The notes beneath the pieces are model-generated. The model saw only the letters and a list, made by a program, of their open reading frames with translations, made no database searches and was not told the DNA's origin. The translations under genes and the position numbers were made by a program. Positions 36,169-45,255 of a stretch of 64,000 nucleotides of DNA are shown piece by piece. The DNA is from Cytophagales bacterium (lineage in GTDB: Bacteria > Bacteroidota > Bacteroidia > Cytophagales > Spirosomataceae). How positions within the stretch are numbered: the first letter of the stretch is position 1; each line of letters opens with the position of its first letter. The stretch covers positions 60,957 through 124,956 of the forward strand of contig RDXN01000037.1 in NCBI GenBank assembly GCA_004292855.1. The letters run 5' to 3'.

Positions 36169-36229
36169 TATTCGACTAAAATTTAGACCTATTTTAGGGG
36201 CAATTTACGGGTAATTCTCCAACTGTTCA

Positions 36230-37069
36230 ATGAAGATCTGTTTGCTAACAGGCTGTGCCAACGGAATTGGTCGCCATATGGCGGGGCTGCTGCTCCAGCA
36301 GGGCCACACGGTTGTTGCCACCGACGTTGCCATTAGTCAACTCCACACGGCGGCTACCACCGATGGCTGGCCCACCGACCGGACTCTGTTGCTACCCCTT
36401 GACGTTCGTTCGGCCACCGACTGGCAGGCGACCATGAAAAAAGTGCTGGAGCAATTCGGTCGGCTCGACGTAGGGATGAACATCGCGGGGGTTATCCGAC
36501 CAGGCTATGCGGCTGAGATTCGCCCGGACGACGTCGATTTTATGGTCGATATTAACCTGAAGGGCGTCATGCTCGGCACGCGGTTTATGGCCGAAATCAT
36601 GCAGGAGCAGCGAAGCGGGCAGATCGTTAACGTGGCTTCGTTGGCGGGCGTTGCCCCAATTCAGGGATTGGGTATTTACTCGGCTACCAAGTTTGGTGTG
36701 CGGGCGTTTTCGATTGCGGCATCCGGTGAGCTGCGCGATTCCGGGGTATCGGTTTCCGTGGTCTGCCCCGACCTCGTGAACACCGACATGCTCACGGCCC
36801 AACTCGATCACCCCGAAGCGGCTCTGACATTCTCCGGCCCCCGCGTGCTGACCGTTGCCGACGTAGGCCGGGCCATCCTGCTTGAGGCCATCGACCGCCG
36901 ACGCGTTGAGGTGATGATTCCACCCAGCCGGGGCCTGCTCGCCAAACTCGGCAACTTTTTCCCCGAATGGGGGTTTGCGGTAACCAAGGGCCTGCGAAAG
37001 AAGGGATTAAAGAAGCAGAAAGAGCTGGGCGGGAAGTTGTTCTATTCTACGACTCAGGAAACGGGTTGA
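36230..37069 (+). CDS. Short-chain dehydrogenase/reductase
   Basis: NAD(P)-dependent oxidoreductase of 279 residues. The cofactor motif TGCANGIG is at 7-14, the NIAGV segment at about 88 and the catalytic Tyr-Lys in YSATKFG at about 150. The C-terminus is extended and basic (GLRKKGLKKQKELGGKLF), perhaps for membrane or acyl-carrier contact. Its last 23 bases overlap the end of the convergent PIN toxin gene. Confidence 0.88.
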   Translation: MKICLLTGCANGIGRHMAGLLLQQGHTVVATDVAISQLHTAATTDGWPTDRTLLLPLDVRSATDWQATMKKVLEQFGRLDVGMNIAGVIRPGYAAEIRPDDVDFMVDINLKGVMLGTRFMAEIMQEQRSGQIVNVASLAGVAPIQGLGIYSATKFGVRAFSIAASGELRDSGVSVSVVCPDLVNTDMLTAQLDHPEAALTFSGPRVLTVADVGRAILLEAIDRRRVEVMIPPSRGLLAKLGNFFPEWGFAVTKGLRKKGLKKQKELGGKLFYSTTQETG

Positions 37070-37418
37070 TAACCGTTAAGCCATCAATGTGCGTGAAATC
37101 GTCGGTATTTCGGGTGTAGAGTTCAAGGCCATTCAGCAGGGCAGTAGCTGCAATCAGGCAGTCGCCTAACGACATTCTCTTTTGTTGTCGGAGTTCGACC
37201 GCCTTATCAATAACTGTTTCGGTGAGGGGTATTACATTGATGGTAGCGAATAGCGTCTCAAAATAATCTTTGTCCAGAGCCGGAAGTTTGTGGTAGCCGA
37301 GAGCTTCCACCTTTGTAATAGAAGAAACACAGGAATCAGCTTCGCTAATAATCCCTCGCAAGAATTCATATTGATCTGAAGCGGAATAGATAATCAGATT
37401 TGAATCGAATAGTTTCAT
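37047..37418 (-). CDS. PIN-domain toxin, VapC-like
   Basis: Probable endoribonuclease toxin of 123 residues. PIN acidic residues are visible: Asp5 in KLFDSNLIIY, Glu in SSITKVEALGY, Asp in MSLGDCLIAATAL, and Asp in TRNTDDF. It follows the antitoxin gene with a four-base ATGA overlap, the classical toxin-antitoxin arrangement. Targets are unknown (many VapC toxins cut tRNA or rRNA). Its 3' end overlaps the convergent SDR gene by 23 bases. Confidence 0.88.
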   Translation of the reverse strand: MKLFDSNLIIYSASDQYEFLRGIISEADSCVSSITKVEALGYHKLPALDKDYFETLFATINVIPLTETVIDKAVELRQQKRMSLGDCLIAATALLNGLELYTRNTDDFTHIDGLTVINPFPES

Positions 37419-37657
37419 TCGTCTCGGAAGGGAAGCTTACGATCACGGGTTTCTTTTACGTACGCGATCATCTCCTCAACATCGAGTGTTTGGCTACCAC
37501 CACGCATAATTCGTTCACGAGCCGTTGCTTGTTCAGCTTCCGTCAATATTCTTTTTGTTTGAACGTGATGAGGGACGCGCTCCCGATTTAGCAACGACAA
37601 AATCCGATTAGCTTCCTGTTCGTCCTGAATATCAATATCAATATGGATCATGGTCAT
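37415..37657 (-). CDS. Antitoxin partner of the PIN toxin
   Basis: An 80-residue protein (78 if the second ATG is used). It starts with a beta-strand-like MIHIDIDIQDEQEANRIL, has a helical middle and an acidic C-terminal tail (DVEEMIAYVKETRDRKLPF), as expected for an antitoxin that covers the toxin active site. I do not recognise the DNA-binding family. The role is inferred from the 4-base overlap with the PIN gene. Confidence 0.75.
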   Translation of the reverse strand: MTMIHIDIDIQDEQEANRILSLLNRERVPHHVQTKRILTEAEQATARERIMRGGSQTLDVEEMIAYVKETRDRKLPFRDE

Positions 37658-37715
37658 GGCTACCTCTGTCTTGTATCAAACGCAAGTTAAACAAACCCCG
37701 CCAGCTTTCCCAGTT

Positions 37716-38486
37716 TCAAAATCCCCACGCCAGTAGCCCCCCATCAACCGCAATCGTTTGACCTGTAACGTAGCTCGCGGCCCGCATACACAGAAACGCC
37801 ACGACCGAGGCTACCTCGTCGGGTTCGCCTACGCGAGCCATTGGCGTACGGGCTTCGATGCGGGCGAGCTTTTCGGGGTTGCTCAAAACCGGCCCGGCCA
37901 GGGGCGTGCGGATGTACCAGGGAGCGACAGCATTGACCCGAATGCCGTCGGGTGCCCACTCAACGGCCAAGTTGCGGGTTAGCTGATTCATGGCCCCCTT
38001 GCTCATGCCATATAACGACCCACTGCTCGTGTGCGTCATGGCCGACACCGACGAAACATTGACGATTGCTCCCTCACCCGACGCTTTCAGCAACCCGTAG
38101 GTAGCCTGACTTAATTCGTATGCCGACCGCAAGTTGGTGTTCATTACGTGGTCGTATTCGTCGGGGGTGTACTCGGCGGTGGGTTTGCGGATATTCGTGC
38201 CCGTGTTGTTCACCAGAATATCCAGTGCCCCCCAACGCTCTTGAACGGCAGTCATGATGGTTTGCGCGGCTCCCGGCTCGCTTAGGTCAACGGCCAAGCC
38301 CTCGACGGTGTGCCCCTGAGCGCGGTAAGACGTTAGCTGGCTCTGCAACAGTTCGTTATTCCGGGCTACAATAAATACAGCCGCGCCGAGATCGAGCAAT
38401 TGCCGGACAACGGCCTCGCCAATGCCTTTGGTACCGCCCGTTACAAGGGCTTTTTTATGATTCAGTTGGAAGTGATTCATGGTCAT
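37716..38486 (-). CDS. SDR-family oxidoreductase (tropinone-reductase-like)
   Basis: A 256-residue NAD(P)-dependent dehydrogenase with TGGTKGIG at 17-24, NNTGTN at about 91, Ser in NVSSVSA and catalytic YGMSKGA near 160, and the C-terminal [11 protein letters not shown]. It resembles tropinone-reductase-like and 3-oxoacyl-reductase-like SDRs; substrate unknown. It is divergent from the riboswitch-controlled B12 locus. A near-match TAGCTTCG box lies four bases before its first ATG on the minus strand. Confidence 0.9.
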   Translation of the reverse strand: MTMNHFQLNHKKALVTGGTKGIGEAVVRQLLDLGAAVFIVARNNELLQSQLTSYRAQGHTVEGLAVDLSEPGAAQTIMTAVQERWGALDILVNNTGTNIRKPTAEYTPDEYDHVMNTNLRSAYELSQATYGLLKASGEGAIVNVSSVSAMTHTSSGSLYGMSKGAMNQLTRNLAVEWAPDGIRVNAVAPWYIRTPLAGPVLSNPEKLARIEARTPMARVGEPDEVASVVAFLCMRAASYVTGQTIAVDGGLLAWGF

Positions 38487-38513
38487 GCCGCGAAGCTAAT
38501 AAAACCTTTCCTT

Positions 38514-38521
38514 ATCTTTGC
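38514..38521 (+). promoter_or_regulatory. Probable promoter of the cobalamin riboswitch RNA
   Basis: TATCTTTG matches TAnnTTTG and places the RNA start near 38526, immediately before the first conserved riboswitch bases. The fit to a known RNA start makes this one of the better supported boxes. Confidence 0.6.
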
Positions 38522-38529
38522 CCTTGAGT

Positions 38530-38745
38530 TCACGGTGCCTAATGTCCTTTCAGGGGGACTTATAAGGCTTAAAAGGGAATACCGGTTAAAAGCCGGAGCT
38601 GTCCCCGCAACTGTACGTTTCATGAGTTTGGTGGTTTATCCTGCTTCGCCACTGTTGCGCCCCGGCGCGATGGGAAGGCCCAGAACCACCGCGAAACGAG
38701 CCAGGAGACCTGCCGCGAACCGACTGAGTGCCGTACTGTTCGGAG
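38530..38745 (+). ncRNA. Cobalamin (AdoCbl-class) riboswitch
   Basis: RNA element that senses B12 and controls the genes downstream. Conserved blocks read in order: TAAAAGGGAATACCGG at 38571, AAAAGCCGGAGCTGTCCCCG from 38589 continuing into CAACTGTA, GGGAAGGCC at 38671, and the B12 box AGCCAGGAGACCTGCC at 38699-38714. A purine-rich GGAGGAAAC at 38745 may belong to the expression platform. The gene that follows encodes a BtuB-like receptor, exactly the expected target. Confidence 0.95.
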
Positions 38746-38773
38746 GAAACGGGCGGGTCTTAACCACAATTCG

Positions 38774-40684
38774 TTGAAAAACAGCAGCACAGGCGGGCGT
38801 TGGCTCGTGGGTATGATAGGACTGTTCGGTTCGGGGGCGATGGCGCAACCGGGACCGGTGTCGTTGTCGGCAGTGACGGTGCGGGCAACTGCGCCCGAAC
38901 GGTTCGGGGCGGGTCAGAAACTCCAGCGTATCGACTCGGCGGCTTTGGGGCAATTCCGGTTTCAGAATTTGAGCGAACTGCTCATGCTCCAAACCCCACT
39001 GGCATTCAAAAACTATGGTGGGGGGCAGATTGCAACGGTTTCGTTTCGCGGAACGTCGCCCAACCACACGGCGGTGCTTTGGAATGGAATCAATGTGAAC
39101 CAACCCATGACCGGCCAAACCGATTTCTCGACCTTGCCTGTTCTGGGTTTTGATCAAATTTCAGTACAATATGGTTCTGCGGGGAGCGCGGTGGGGTCCG
39201 ATGCGATAGGAGGGAGCCTGCTCCTGCGCACCTTGCCCGACTTTGCGGGGGTGGGCCTGCGGCCAACGGCGGGTGTGCAAATCGGGAGTTTCGACAACAT
39301 GCAGGTTCAGGCCGGGGCGCAATACACTGGGCAGACAACCGAGCAAGGGCAGGGTGCGGGAAAAACGGTCGTGTACAGCAACACGTTCAACAACCGGTAT
39401 CCGTATCGCGAACGGGGTTTTTATTACATAGAACCCACAACAGCCTATCAGCAGGGTCTCATGCAGGATTTGTTCTGGCGAAACCGGCGGGGTGGTCAAT
39501 GGTCGCTCAACACTTGGCTCACCGACTACGCCGTGACCGTGGCCCCCGCCGACACGCTCGGCCGTGAACGCACCCGCACACAAGGCTACCGCACCCAACT
39601 AAGTTACGAAGCCGACCGCTGGACCCTCCGCGTGGGCTGGCTCCGCGATGTACTCGACTACGCCAAGAGGGACTTTTCGCGACCCAGTCACTCACTCACC
39701 GACCGGCTCCTTACTCGGCTCGAACGGGAGTTTATGCACACAACTGCCAACGGCAACGCCTGGCAAGTTCGACTGGGGGGCGAGGTGGTTCATTACCGGA
39801 CGCGGGTCGATGGCTACGGCGGGCAACTCATCACCGAAAACCGGGCCGATTTGTATGCTTTATTACGCTACCAGACCCAACGGTTAACTGTTTCGGCTAA
39901 TCTGCGACAGGGTTTTGTAACACGCTTCGATCCACCCCTCACGCCCTCGCTGGGTGCCGACGTTCGGTTGGTGCAACGAGAGCGGGTGGGGCTTACGGCG
40001 CGGGCATCGGTGGGACGCAGCTACCGTGTTCCGACCCTGAACGAACGCTACTGGCAAACGCTGGGCAACCCCGATCTCCGCCCCGAACGCGGCCTCAACG
40101 CCGAACTAGGCCTGACCGCACGGTTTCAACCCAGCCCCGCCTGGCAACTCACATCCGACCTGACCGCCTACCGCAACCGCATCGACGACTGGACCTACTG
40201 GAATCCCGACCGGGGCTACCGGGTCGAGAATCTGCAACAGGTGCTGGCGCGGGGAGTGGAATGGTCAGGTACGGTCGCCTACGGGCAGGGGCGTTGGCGG
40301 GCGGGTGGGCGCGTGGGGTACGCCCTCACCCGTTCGTCGCAGTTGCTTGCCTACAACGCCTACGCCCGCGACATTGTAGGCAAGCAACTGCCTTACGTGC
40401 CAGTGCATAACACCTCGCTGATGGCCTACGGGTCGTATCGGGATGTTCGGCTTACGGTTCAGTCGGTGGTGCAATCGCGCCGGTTCAGCACGTTCGACAA
40501 TAGCCAGTCGTTGCCGGGGATTGTGTTAACTGATCTGGTGCTGTCGGCCCCGCTTAAGTTGGGGCCGGTACGGGCGCGGCTACAGGGGCAGGTCAATAAC
40601 CTGTTCGACGCGCTGGTGCTGAACGTAAAACAAAACGCCATGCCCGGTCGGAGTTTCGCGCTGGGGCTGGTAGTGGGTAATTAA
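38774..40684 (+). CDS. btuB: TonB-dependent vitamin B12 receptor, BtuB-like
   Basis: Outer membrane transporter for cobalamin, 636 residues. The plug domain (about 30-160) contains LSELLMLQTPLAFKNYGGGQ and VSFRGTSPNHTAVLWNGINV, and the barrel ends in GRSFALGLVVGN. It lacks the N-terminal carboxypeptidase-like domain of SusC receptors, as BtuB types do. The start appears to be TTG at 38774: it alone gives a full signal peptide (to about residue 25, MAQ), while the next ATG at 38813 leaves too short a leader. The B12 role rests on the riboswitch and the BtuG-like gene downstream. Confidence 0.9.
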   Translation: MKNSSTGGRWLVGMIGLFGSGAMAQPGPVSLSAVTVRATAPERFGAGQKLQRIDSAALGQFRFQNLSELLMLQTPLAFKNYGGGQIATVSFRGTSPNHTAVLWNGINVNQPMTGQTDFSTLPVLGFDQISVQYGSAGSAVGSDAIGGSLLLRTLPDFAGVGLRPTAGVQIGSFDNMQVQAGAQYTGQTTEQGQGAGKTVVYSNTFNNRYPYRERGFYYIEPTTAYQQGLMQDLFWRNRRGGQWSLNTWLTDYAVTVAPADTLGRERTRTQGYRTQLSYEADRWTLRVGWLRDVLDYAKRDFSRPSHSLTDRLLTRLEREFMHTTANGNAWQVRLGGEVVHYRTRVDGYGGQLITENRADLYALLRYQTQRLTVSANLRQGFVTRFDPPLTPSLGADVRLVQRERVGLTARASVGRSYRVPTLNERYWQTLGNPDLRPERGLNAELGLTARFQPSPAWQLTSDLTAYRNRIDDWTYWNPDRGYRVENLQQVLARGVEWSGTVAYGQGRWRAGGRVGYALTRSSQLLAYNAYARDIVGKQLPYVPVHNTSLMAYGSYRDVRLTVQSVVQSRRFSTFDNSQSLPGIVLTDLVLSAPLKLGPVRARLQGQVNNLFDALVLNVKQNAMPGRSFALGLVVGN

Positions 40685-40711
40685 TGACTAACACAAAACG
40701 AACACTACAAA

Positions 40712-41824
40712 ATGAATACAACCATGACTCGATTCTCTCAACTCAGCTTCAAAAGCGCGTTCTTTACCACGTTCGCTCTTTCACTCTTCATCACCTCTTG
40801 CGACGCCCCCGACCCGGAGCCGGAGCCTTACGAATCGGGTGTAGTAGTGCTGAATGCGGGCAACTTTTTCGATAATAATGGCACGCTTTCGTTTATTCAG
40901 AACCGTTCGACAACAGTTAGTACTGACATTTTTCAGGCTACAAACAGTCGTCGGCTCGCCGGTTCAATGCAGGGATACAACGAAATAGACGGGAAGGGGG
41001 TAATTCTGGTCGACAATAGCACTGCCGGACAGGACAAGGCTGAGATTGTGGAGATAGGTACGTTTAAGTCGCTCGGTACGCTGGCCGCTCCCGATATCGA
41101 AAATCCCCGTCAGGTGGTGCGGGTATCTGCGAACAAAGCCTACATCACCTGCTGGGGTGCAACGGGCGATTTCAGTAATTTCTACCCTAATCCGGGATAC
41201 ATCGCTGTGGTCGACATGGCGAGTCGGCAGGTGGTCAAGAAAATTCCGGTCTCGAAAGGGGCCGAGAACATGGTTGTCAGCGGCTCAGAGGTGCTGGTTG
41301 GCTCGGTCGGGGGCGAAAAAGCGTTAACGGTTATCGATTTAAACACCGACACCGTGAAAAGCAAAGTTGAGTTGGGGAATAACCCTGACCCCATCGGGTT
41401 GGATGCCACTGGGCAGTTGTGGGTGTACTCGGCCAAAGAAATGATTCAGATGAACGCCCAAACTAAAGCTGTTGGCAGTCGCCTGAAAATTAACACGACA
41501 GCCGACCGCAATGTGGGAAATATCACGTTTGGTCGCGACCGGCAAAATATCTTCTTTGGCTTGTTTAGTTATGCTGCCGACGGTACAGTGAAAGGAGAAA
41601 CCTACAGCTTCACCATCCGCGACGCGTCGATTTCGCTGGCCACCCCGTTCATCCGGCGACATTTCTCGGGAATGGCTGTTGACCCGACTGATGGAACGAT
41701 TTACGCGGGCGTAACACCCTCCTACAAGCAGGCGGGCTATGTGGTTCGGTATCAGCCGAATGATCGTTCCGTAAAAGACTCTATTAGGGTGGAAATTGCG
41801 CCGAGCGGCTTCTTTTTTAAGTGA
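40712..41824 (+). CDS. BtuG-like beta-propeller surface lipoprotein (DUF5074/YncE type)
   Basis: A 370-residue lipoprotein (signal ending FITSC, lipid Cys at about 30) followed by an acidic DPEPEPY linker, typical for surface export, and a beta-propeller with strand repeats such as GYIAVVDMASRQVVKKIPV and KALTVIDLNTDTVKSKVELG. In Bacteroides, BtuG is such a seven-bladed lipoprotein that sits on BtuB and binds B12 extremely tightly. Position 27 bases after btuB under a cobalamin riboswitch strongly suggests the same job here. I infer function from fold and context, not from residue-level match. Confidence 0.85.
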   Translation: MNTTMTRFSQLSFKSAFFTTFALSLFITSCDAPDPEPEPYESGVVVLNAGNFFDNNGTLSFIQNRSTTVSTDIFQATNSRRLAGSMQGYNEIDGKGVILVDNSTAGQDKAEIVEIGTFKSLGTLAAPDIENPRQVVRVSANKAYITCWGATGDFSNFYPNPGYIAVVDMASRQVVKKIPVSKGAENMVVSGSEVLVGSVGGEKALTVIDLNTDTVKSKVELGNNPDPIGLDATGQLWVYSAKEMIQMNAQTKAVGSRLKINTTADRNVGNITFGRDRQNIFFGLFSYAADGTVKGETYSFTIRDASISLATPFIRRHFSGMAVDPTDGTIYAGVTPSYKQAGYVVRYQPNDRSVKDSIRVEIAPSGFFFK

Positions 41825-41899
41825 AAGGCAACCTATACGCACAATAAATAGTCTATCTTGCCTATACGTGAAGAGCTTTCAAAAACGTTCGCTGTGGGT

Positions 41900-44842
41900 A
41901 TGGGGAAGTTGTACGGACTGATCGTTTTATGGTTTTGTTTACTTGTAGACGTCACTACGTTTGCACAATGCCCCAATACCCTTAGTGTGCGCATCTCGCA
42001 AGTGGGCCAGCCTACTGCTGTGGCCTACAATAGTTTCTGTCAGGGCGAACAGGTACAATTGAATGTCGTAGGTGGGCGACCTGGGCTTGCTTATCAGTGG
42101 AAGCGCAACGGCGAAGACCTACCCAATGGCACTTCAGAAACGTATTTGGCAGGACAATCAGGCTTTTACACAGTTACCGCCCGGAGCAATTTAGGCTGTA
42201 CGATCACTTCGCTGCCCGTTACGATTGAGGTAATTAATTGCCAACCATCGGGGCGTGTTCGGATTCGGGGGGGGTACTTCGATGATTTTAACTACGCAGC
42301 GTTCAATACGGACAACGAAGGAAAAAGAGGGCCTTACCTGCGGGTAGGTTTTTACACATACAAATCAGAATTAAATCGATTCCCCCTGACGCTCAATGTT
42401 AATGTATACCGAAAGAGTGACGATAGGCTGATTACAACCGTACGCTTTGAAAGACGATCCATCGTTGAGGATAATTTGTTATCTATCGAAGGGGCATGTG
42501 GAATTGAAGAAACTCAGTTGTATGATGTGTTGTACTTCACAATGTCGCCACTTAATCCCAATCAGCCGGAGATATTTAACCTCGACCCGGCTACCTATAC
42601 CGACCCGGCAGGTTATTACTTTGTTTCAGAAGGCGTATGTTGCCGAGAAACTATTGACAACATACAGGATGTCAACAGCCAGTTTGTTAGTCGGCTTGAT
42701 TTTGGACCAAGAAGCGCATTTAGTTTTACACAGGTTAATCAAGCCTTCGGTGCGGCATTTAATGTTCCAGCCAAGGTAGAAGGCTGTTTAGGTAACCCTA
42801 TCACTATCAATTATTTAGATATAATCAACGGTGGCCTAACAAATGATGCTGTTATTATCCCCAAGAACATTACACGAACGCGTTATTCGCTAGAGACTCC
42901 GATCACGTTGAGTGGGAGTCCGATAAACTACGTCCCAGGCTACTCCGCTACCAACTTCGCTGGGCCGGGTCTTCAAATCGACCCTAACACGGGCACCCTA
43001 ACCGGCACGCCCACCCGGCCCGGTAGGTTTGCGTACGTGGTAAAAGCCGAAACCTTCAACGGCAATACGCGCCTTGCCGAAATTCGTCGGGAGATCCAAC
43101 TCGTCGTGAAAGAGTGCCCCACAACGCCACAACCAGTGGTACAAGTAACCAAGAATCCTATTTGCCCCGGCGAAACAACCCAACTGACCATCCGGGCCGG
43201 TACGGGTGTTTCGGGGGGCGCGTATCAGTGGTATCGGGATGGTAAACTGGTAAGCGGAGCTACCAGCACAACCCTGTTGGCGGATGGGGCAGGGCAATAC
43301 ACCGTATCGGCGACCAAAGAAACCGCTTGCCCGCCGTTTGCTCTTTCGGAGCCGCTAACGCTCTCTGTCAGCAACACAAGCGTCACGCTCACACAGGGAG
43401 CCTCGCAGGGGGGTGATTGTCAAAATAATACGGTGCAACTATCGGCTTTGGCTAATGTGGGTGAATCCGGCGAATTTCGATGGTTCCGCGATGGGACGTT
43501 CTTGACGGGAGTGGCCGGGCCAACCTACTCAACCTCGGTAGCCGGGCAGTACACCGTTCAGATTGCTACCCAACCAACCGGCTGTACGGCTGTTTCAGGG
43601 CCGGTAACGCTCGTGGCGGGGGCAGGGCCAGTTGTGGCTCCAACCATCACGGTGAGCACGTCGGCCATTTGTCCGGGACGGTTAGCGATCCTGAGTGCGA
43701 CCGAACAGACAGGGCTAACTTACCAATGGCTGTCGGGAGGGCAACCCGTGCCGGGGGCGACGACCAGTGTGCTGTCTGTCACGCAGCCGGGTACGTATGC
43801 CGTGCGGGTGCAAACGGCCCAAAGTTGTTCGGTTGTCTCGCAACCCACAACCGTTTCGGGGCTTACGCCACCCACCATTGCCATCAACGGGGGCGTACAG
43901 GTTTGCGCCGGAAGCAGCACCACACTGACACTCGCCAACCCCAATATCAGCACCAACGGCTGGCAGTTTTCCTGGCAACGCAACGGCACCACGGCGGGAA
44001 CCTTCCCTAGTCATCAGACTTCGTCGGCGGGTACGTACCGGCTTCGTATTACCGACGCCAACGGTTGCACGGCGGTCTCGCCCGATTGGCTCGTTGCTCA
44101 GACAAATGCCATTACGGTGCAGATAGCCCCAATGACGCCCGTTTGCCTCAGTCCGGGCACACCCGTGTCGCTTAGTGCAAGCCCGCCGGGGGGCACGTTC
44201 AGCGGGCCGGGGGTAACCGGAACTGTATTTACGCCGGCTGTCGCGGGTGTGGGCACCCATGCCATAACCTATAGCCTAAGTGGTGCAACATCCTGCGAGA
44301 GCGGCATAGCCTCACAAACGATTGAAGTACGCCCGTCGCCCACGTTTACGCTGCCTACTCAATTGACTACGCTGCTCGGAACGCCCGTGGTCTTGCCCGG
44401 CCCTCCCGGAACCGGTTGGACCTACAGTTGGAGTCCGCCGTCGAGTCTGAGCAGCCCCACGGCGCAAAGCCCTACGGCTAACCCTACGCAGACGACTTTG
44501 TACCAATTGCAGGTTAAAGACACCTTCGGCTGCATTGCTGAAGGGCTGACACTATTGGTTGTGGTAACGCCTGACGTAAAACTGTTCATCCCCAACGCCT
44601 TCACCCCCAACGGCGACCAAAACAACGACACCTGGAAACTTTGGGGAGCCGAGGCCTTCCCCGACCTCGACGTGACGGTGTTCGACCGCTGGGGGGAGGT
44701 AATTTATCACTCGATTGGCTATGAGCGAGCCTTCGACGGGTATTACCGGAATGAGCGGGTGCCATCGGGCGTCTACACCTACGTAATTCGCTACGACCCC
44801 CGCGAGAAACCCCTCCGAGGCACTGTTATGGTGATTTATTGA
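41900..44842 (+). CDS. Large T9SS-secreted Ig-like repeat protein (gliding-type C-terminus)
   Basis: A 980-residue surface or secreted protein. The ATG at 41900 yields a signal peptide (MGKLYGLIVLWFCLLV); the frame is open from a TTG at 41858. It contains at least five Ig-like repeats with the pattern YQWxxNGxxLxGAT...GxYxV...GC (starting near residues 65, 435, 520, 605, 690), a putative-Ig segment (GTLTGTPTRPGRFAYVV) and a unique N-terminal domain (about 130-300). The last 90 residues are a type-B T9SS sorting domain (LFIPNAFTPNGDQNNDTWKL, FDRWGEVIY, VPSGVYTYVI). It begins 75 bases after the BtuG-like gene and may share the riboswitch-controlled transcript. Confidence 0.9.
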   Translation: MGKLYGLIVLWFCLLVDVTTFAQCPNTLSVRISQVGQPTAVAYNSFCQGEQVQLNVVGGRPGLAYQWKRNGEDLPNGTSETYLAGQSGFYTVTARSNLGCTITSLPVTIEVINCQPSGRVRIRGGYFDDFNYAAFNTDNEGKRGPYLRVGFYTYKSELNRFPLTLNVNVYRKSDDRLITTVRFERRSIVEDNLLSIEGACGIEETQLYDVLYFTMSPLNPNQPEIFNLDPATYTDPAGYYFVSEGVCCRETIDNIQDVNSQFVSRLDFGPRSAFSFTQVNQAFGAAFNVPAKVEGCLGNPITINYLDIINGGLTNDAVIIPKNITRTRYSLETPITLSGSPINYVPGYSATNFAGPGLQIDPNTGTLTGTPTRPGRFAYVVKAETFNGNTRLAEIRREIQLVVKECPTTPQPVVQVTKNPICPGETTQLTIRAGTGVSGGAYQWYRDGKLVSGATSTTLLADGAGQYTVSATKETACPPFALSEPLTLSVSNTSVTLTQGASQGGDCQNNTVQLSALANVGESGEFRWFRDGTFLTGVAGPTYSTSVAGQYTVQIATQPTGCTAVSGPVTLVAGAGPVVAPTITVSTSAICPGRLAILSATEQTGLTYQWLSGGQPVPGATTSVLSVTQPGTYAVRVQTAQSCSVVSQPTTVSGLTPPTIAINGGVQVCAGSSTTLTLANPNISTNGWQFSWQRNGTTAGTFPSHQTSSAGTYRLRITDANGCTAVSPDWLVAQTNAITVQIAPMTPVCLSPGTPVSLSASPPGGTFSGPGVTGTVFTPAVAGVGTHAITYSLSGATSCESGIASQTIEVRPSPTFTLPTQLTTLLGTPVVLPGPPGTGWTYSWSPPSSLSSPTAQSPTANPTQTTLYQLQVKDTFGCIAEGLTLLVVVTPDVKLFIPNAFTPNGDQNNDTWKLWGAEAFPDLDVTVFDRWGEVIYHSIGYERAFDGYYRNERVPSGVYTYVIRYDPREKPLRGTVMVIY

Positions 44843-44856
44843 TCCTCAAAATTTAA

Positions 44857-44877
44857 TACCTAAAATTTTTAGGTATA
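44857..44877. promoter_or_regulatory. Perfect palindrome, probable PadR operator
   Basis: ATACCTAAAA-T-TTTTAGGTAT is a perfect 10-1-10 palindrome ending 13 bases before the -7 box of the PadR gene, in the position of the upstream promoter element. Autoregulation by binding such AT-rich palindromes is normal for PadR proteins. Confidence 0.75.
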
Positions 44878-44890
44878 TCGAATAGCACTA

Positions 44891-44898
44891 TATATTTG
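44891..44898 (+). promoter_or_regulatory. TAnnTTTG box four bases before the PadR ATG (leaderless promoter)
   Basis: TATATTTG is followed by TGCT and the ATG at 44903. Together with the palindrome just upstream it makes a compact promoter-operator with no untranslated leader. Confidence 0.65.
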
Positions 44899-44902
44899 TG
44901 CT

Positions 44903-45253
44903 ATGAACGCCAACAGCCAACAAGTCCTGAAAGGTAGCCTATCGGTCATCATCCTGAAACTGCTCGAACAACGGGAGCGGATGTACGGATACGAGATCAC
45001 CCAGAAAGTGAAGGAGCTAACGGCGGGCGAAATGGCCATCACCGAGGGTGCCCTATATCCCGCCCTGCACAAGCTGGAAGCCGAGGGCCTGCTCACCACC
45101 GAGACCGAGGTGGTCGATGGTCGCGCCCGCAAATATTACTCGCTCACTAAAACCGGCCAAACCGAAGCCACCGGCCGCACCGCCGATCTGCTCGCTTTTA
45201 TGCAACACCTGCAAACGATACTGAACCCCAACGCGTTTAAACCTGCACTTTAA
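44903..45253 (+). CDS. PadR-family transcriptional regulator
   Basis: A 116-residue winged-helix regulator of the short PadR-s2 class. The N-terminal LKGSLSVIILKLLEQRERMYGYEITQKV and the wing region EGALYPALHKLEAEGLLTTE are diagnostic (quoted in pieces: MYGYEITQKV, GALYPALHKLEAEGLL). It is followed after 2 bases by a membrane protein gene, the usual partner in these pairs, which points to sensing of membrane-active compounds or similar stress. Confidence 0.95.
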   Translation: MNANSQQVLKGSLSVIILKLLEQRERMYGYEITQKVKELTAGEMAITEGALYPALHKLEAEGLLTTETEVVDGRARKYYSLTKTGQTEATGRTADLLAFMQHLQTILNPNAFKPAL

Positions 45254-45255
45254 CG

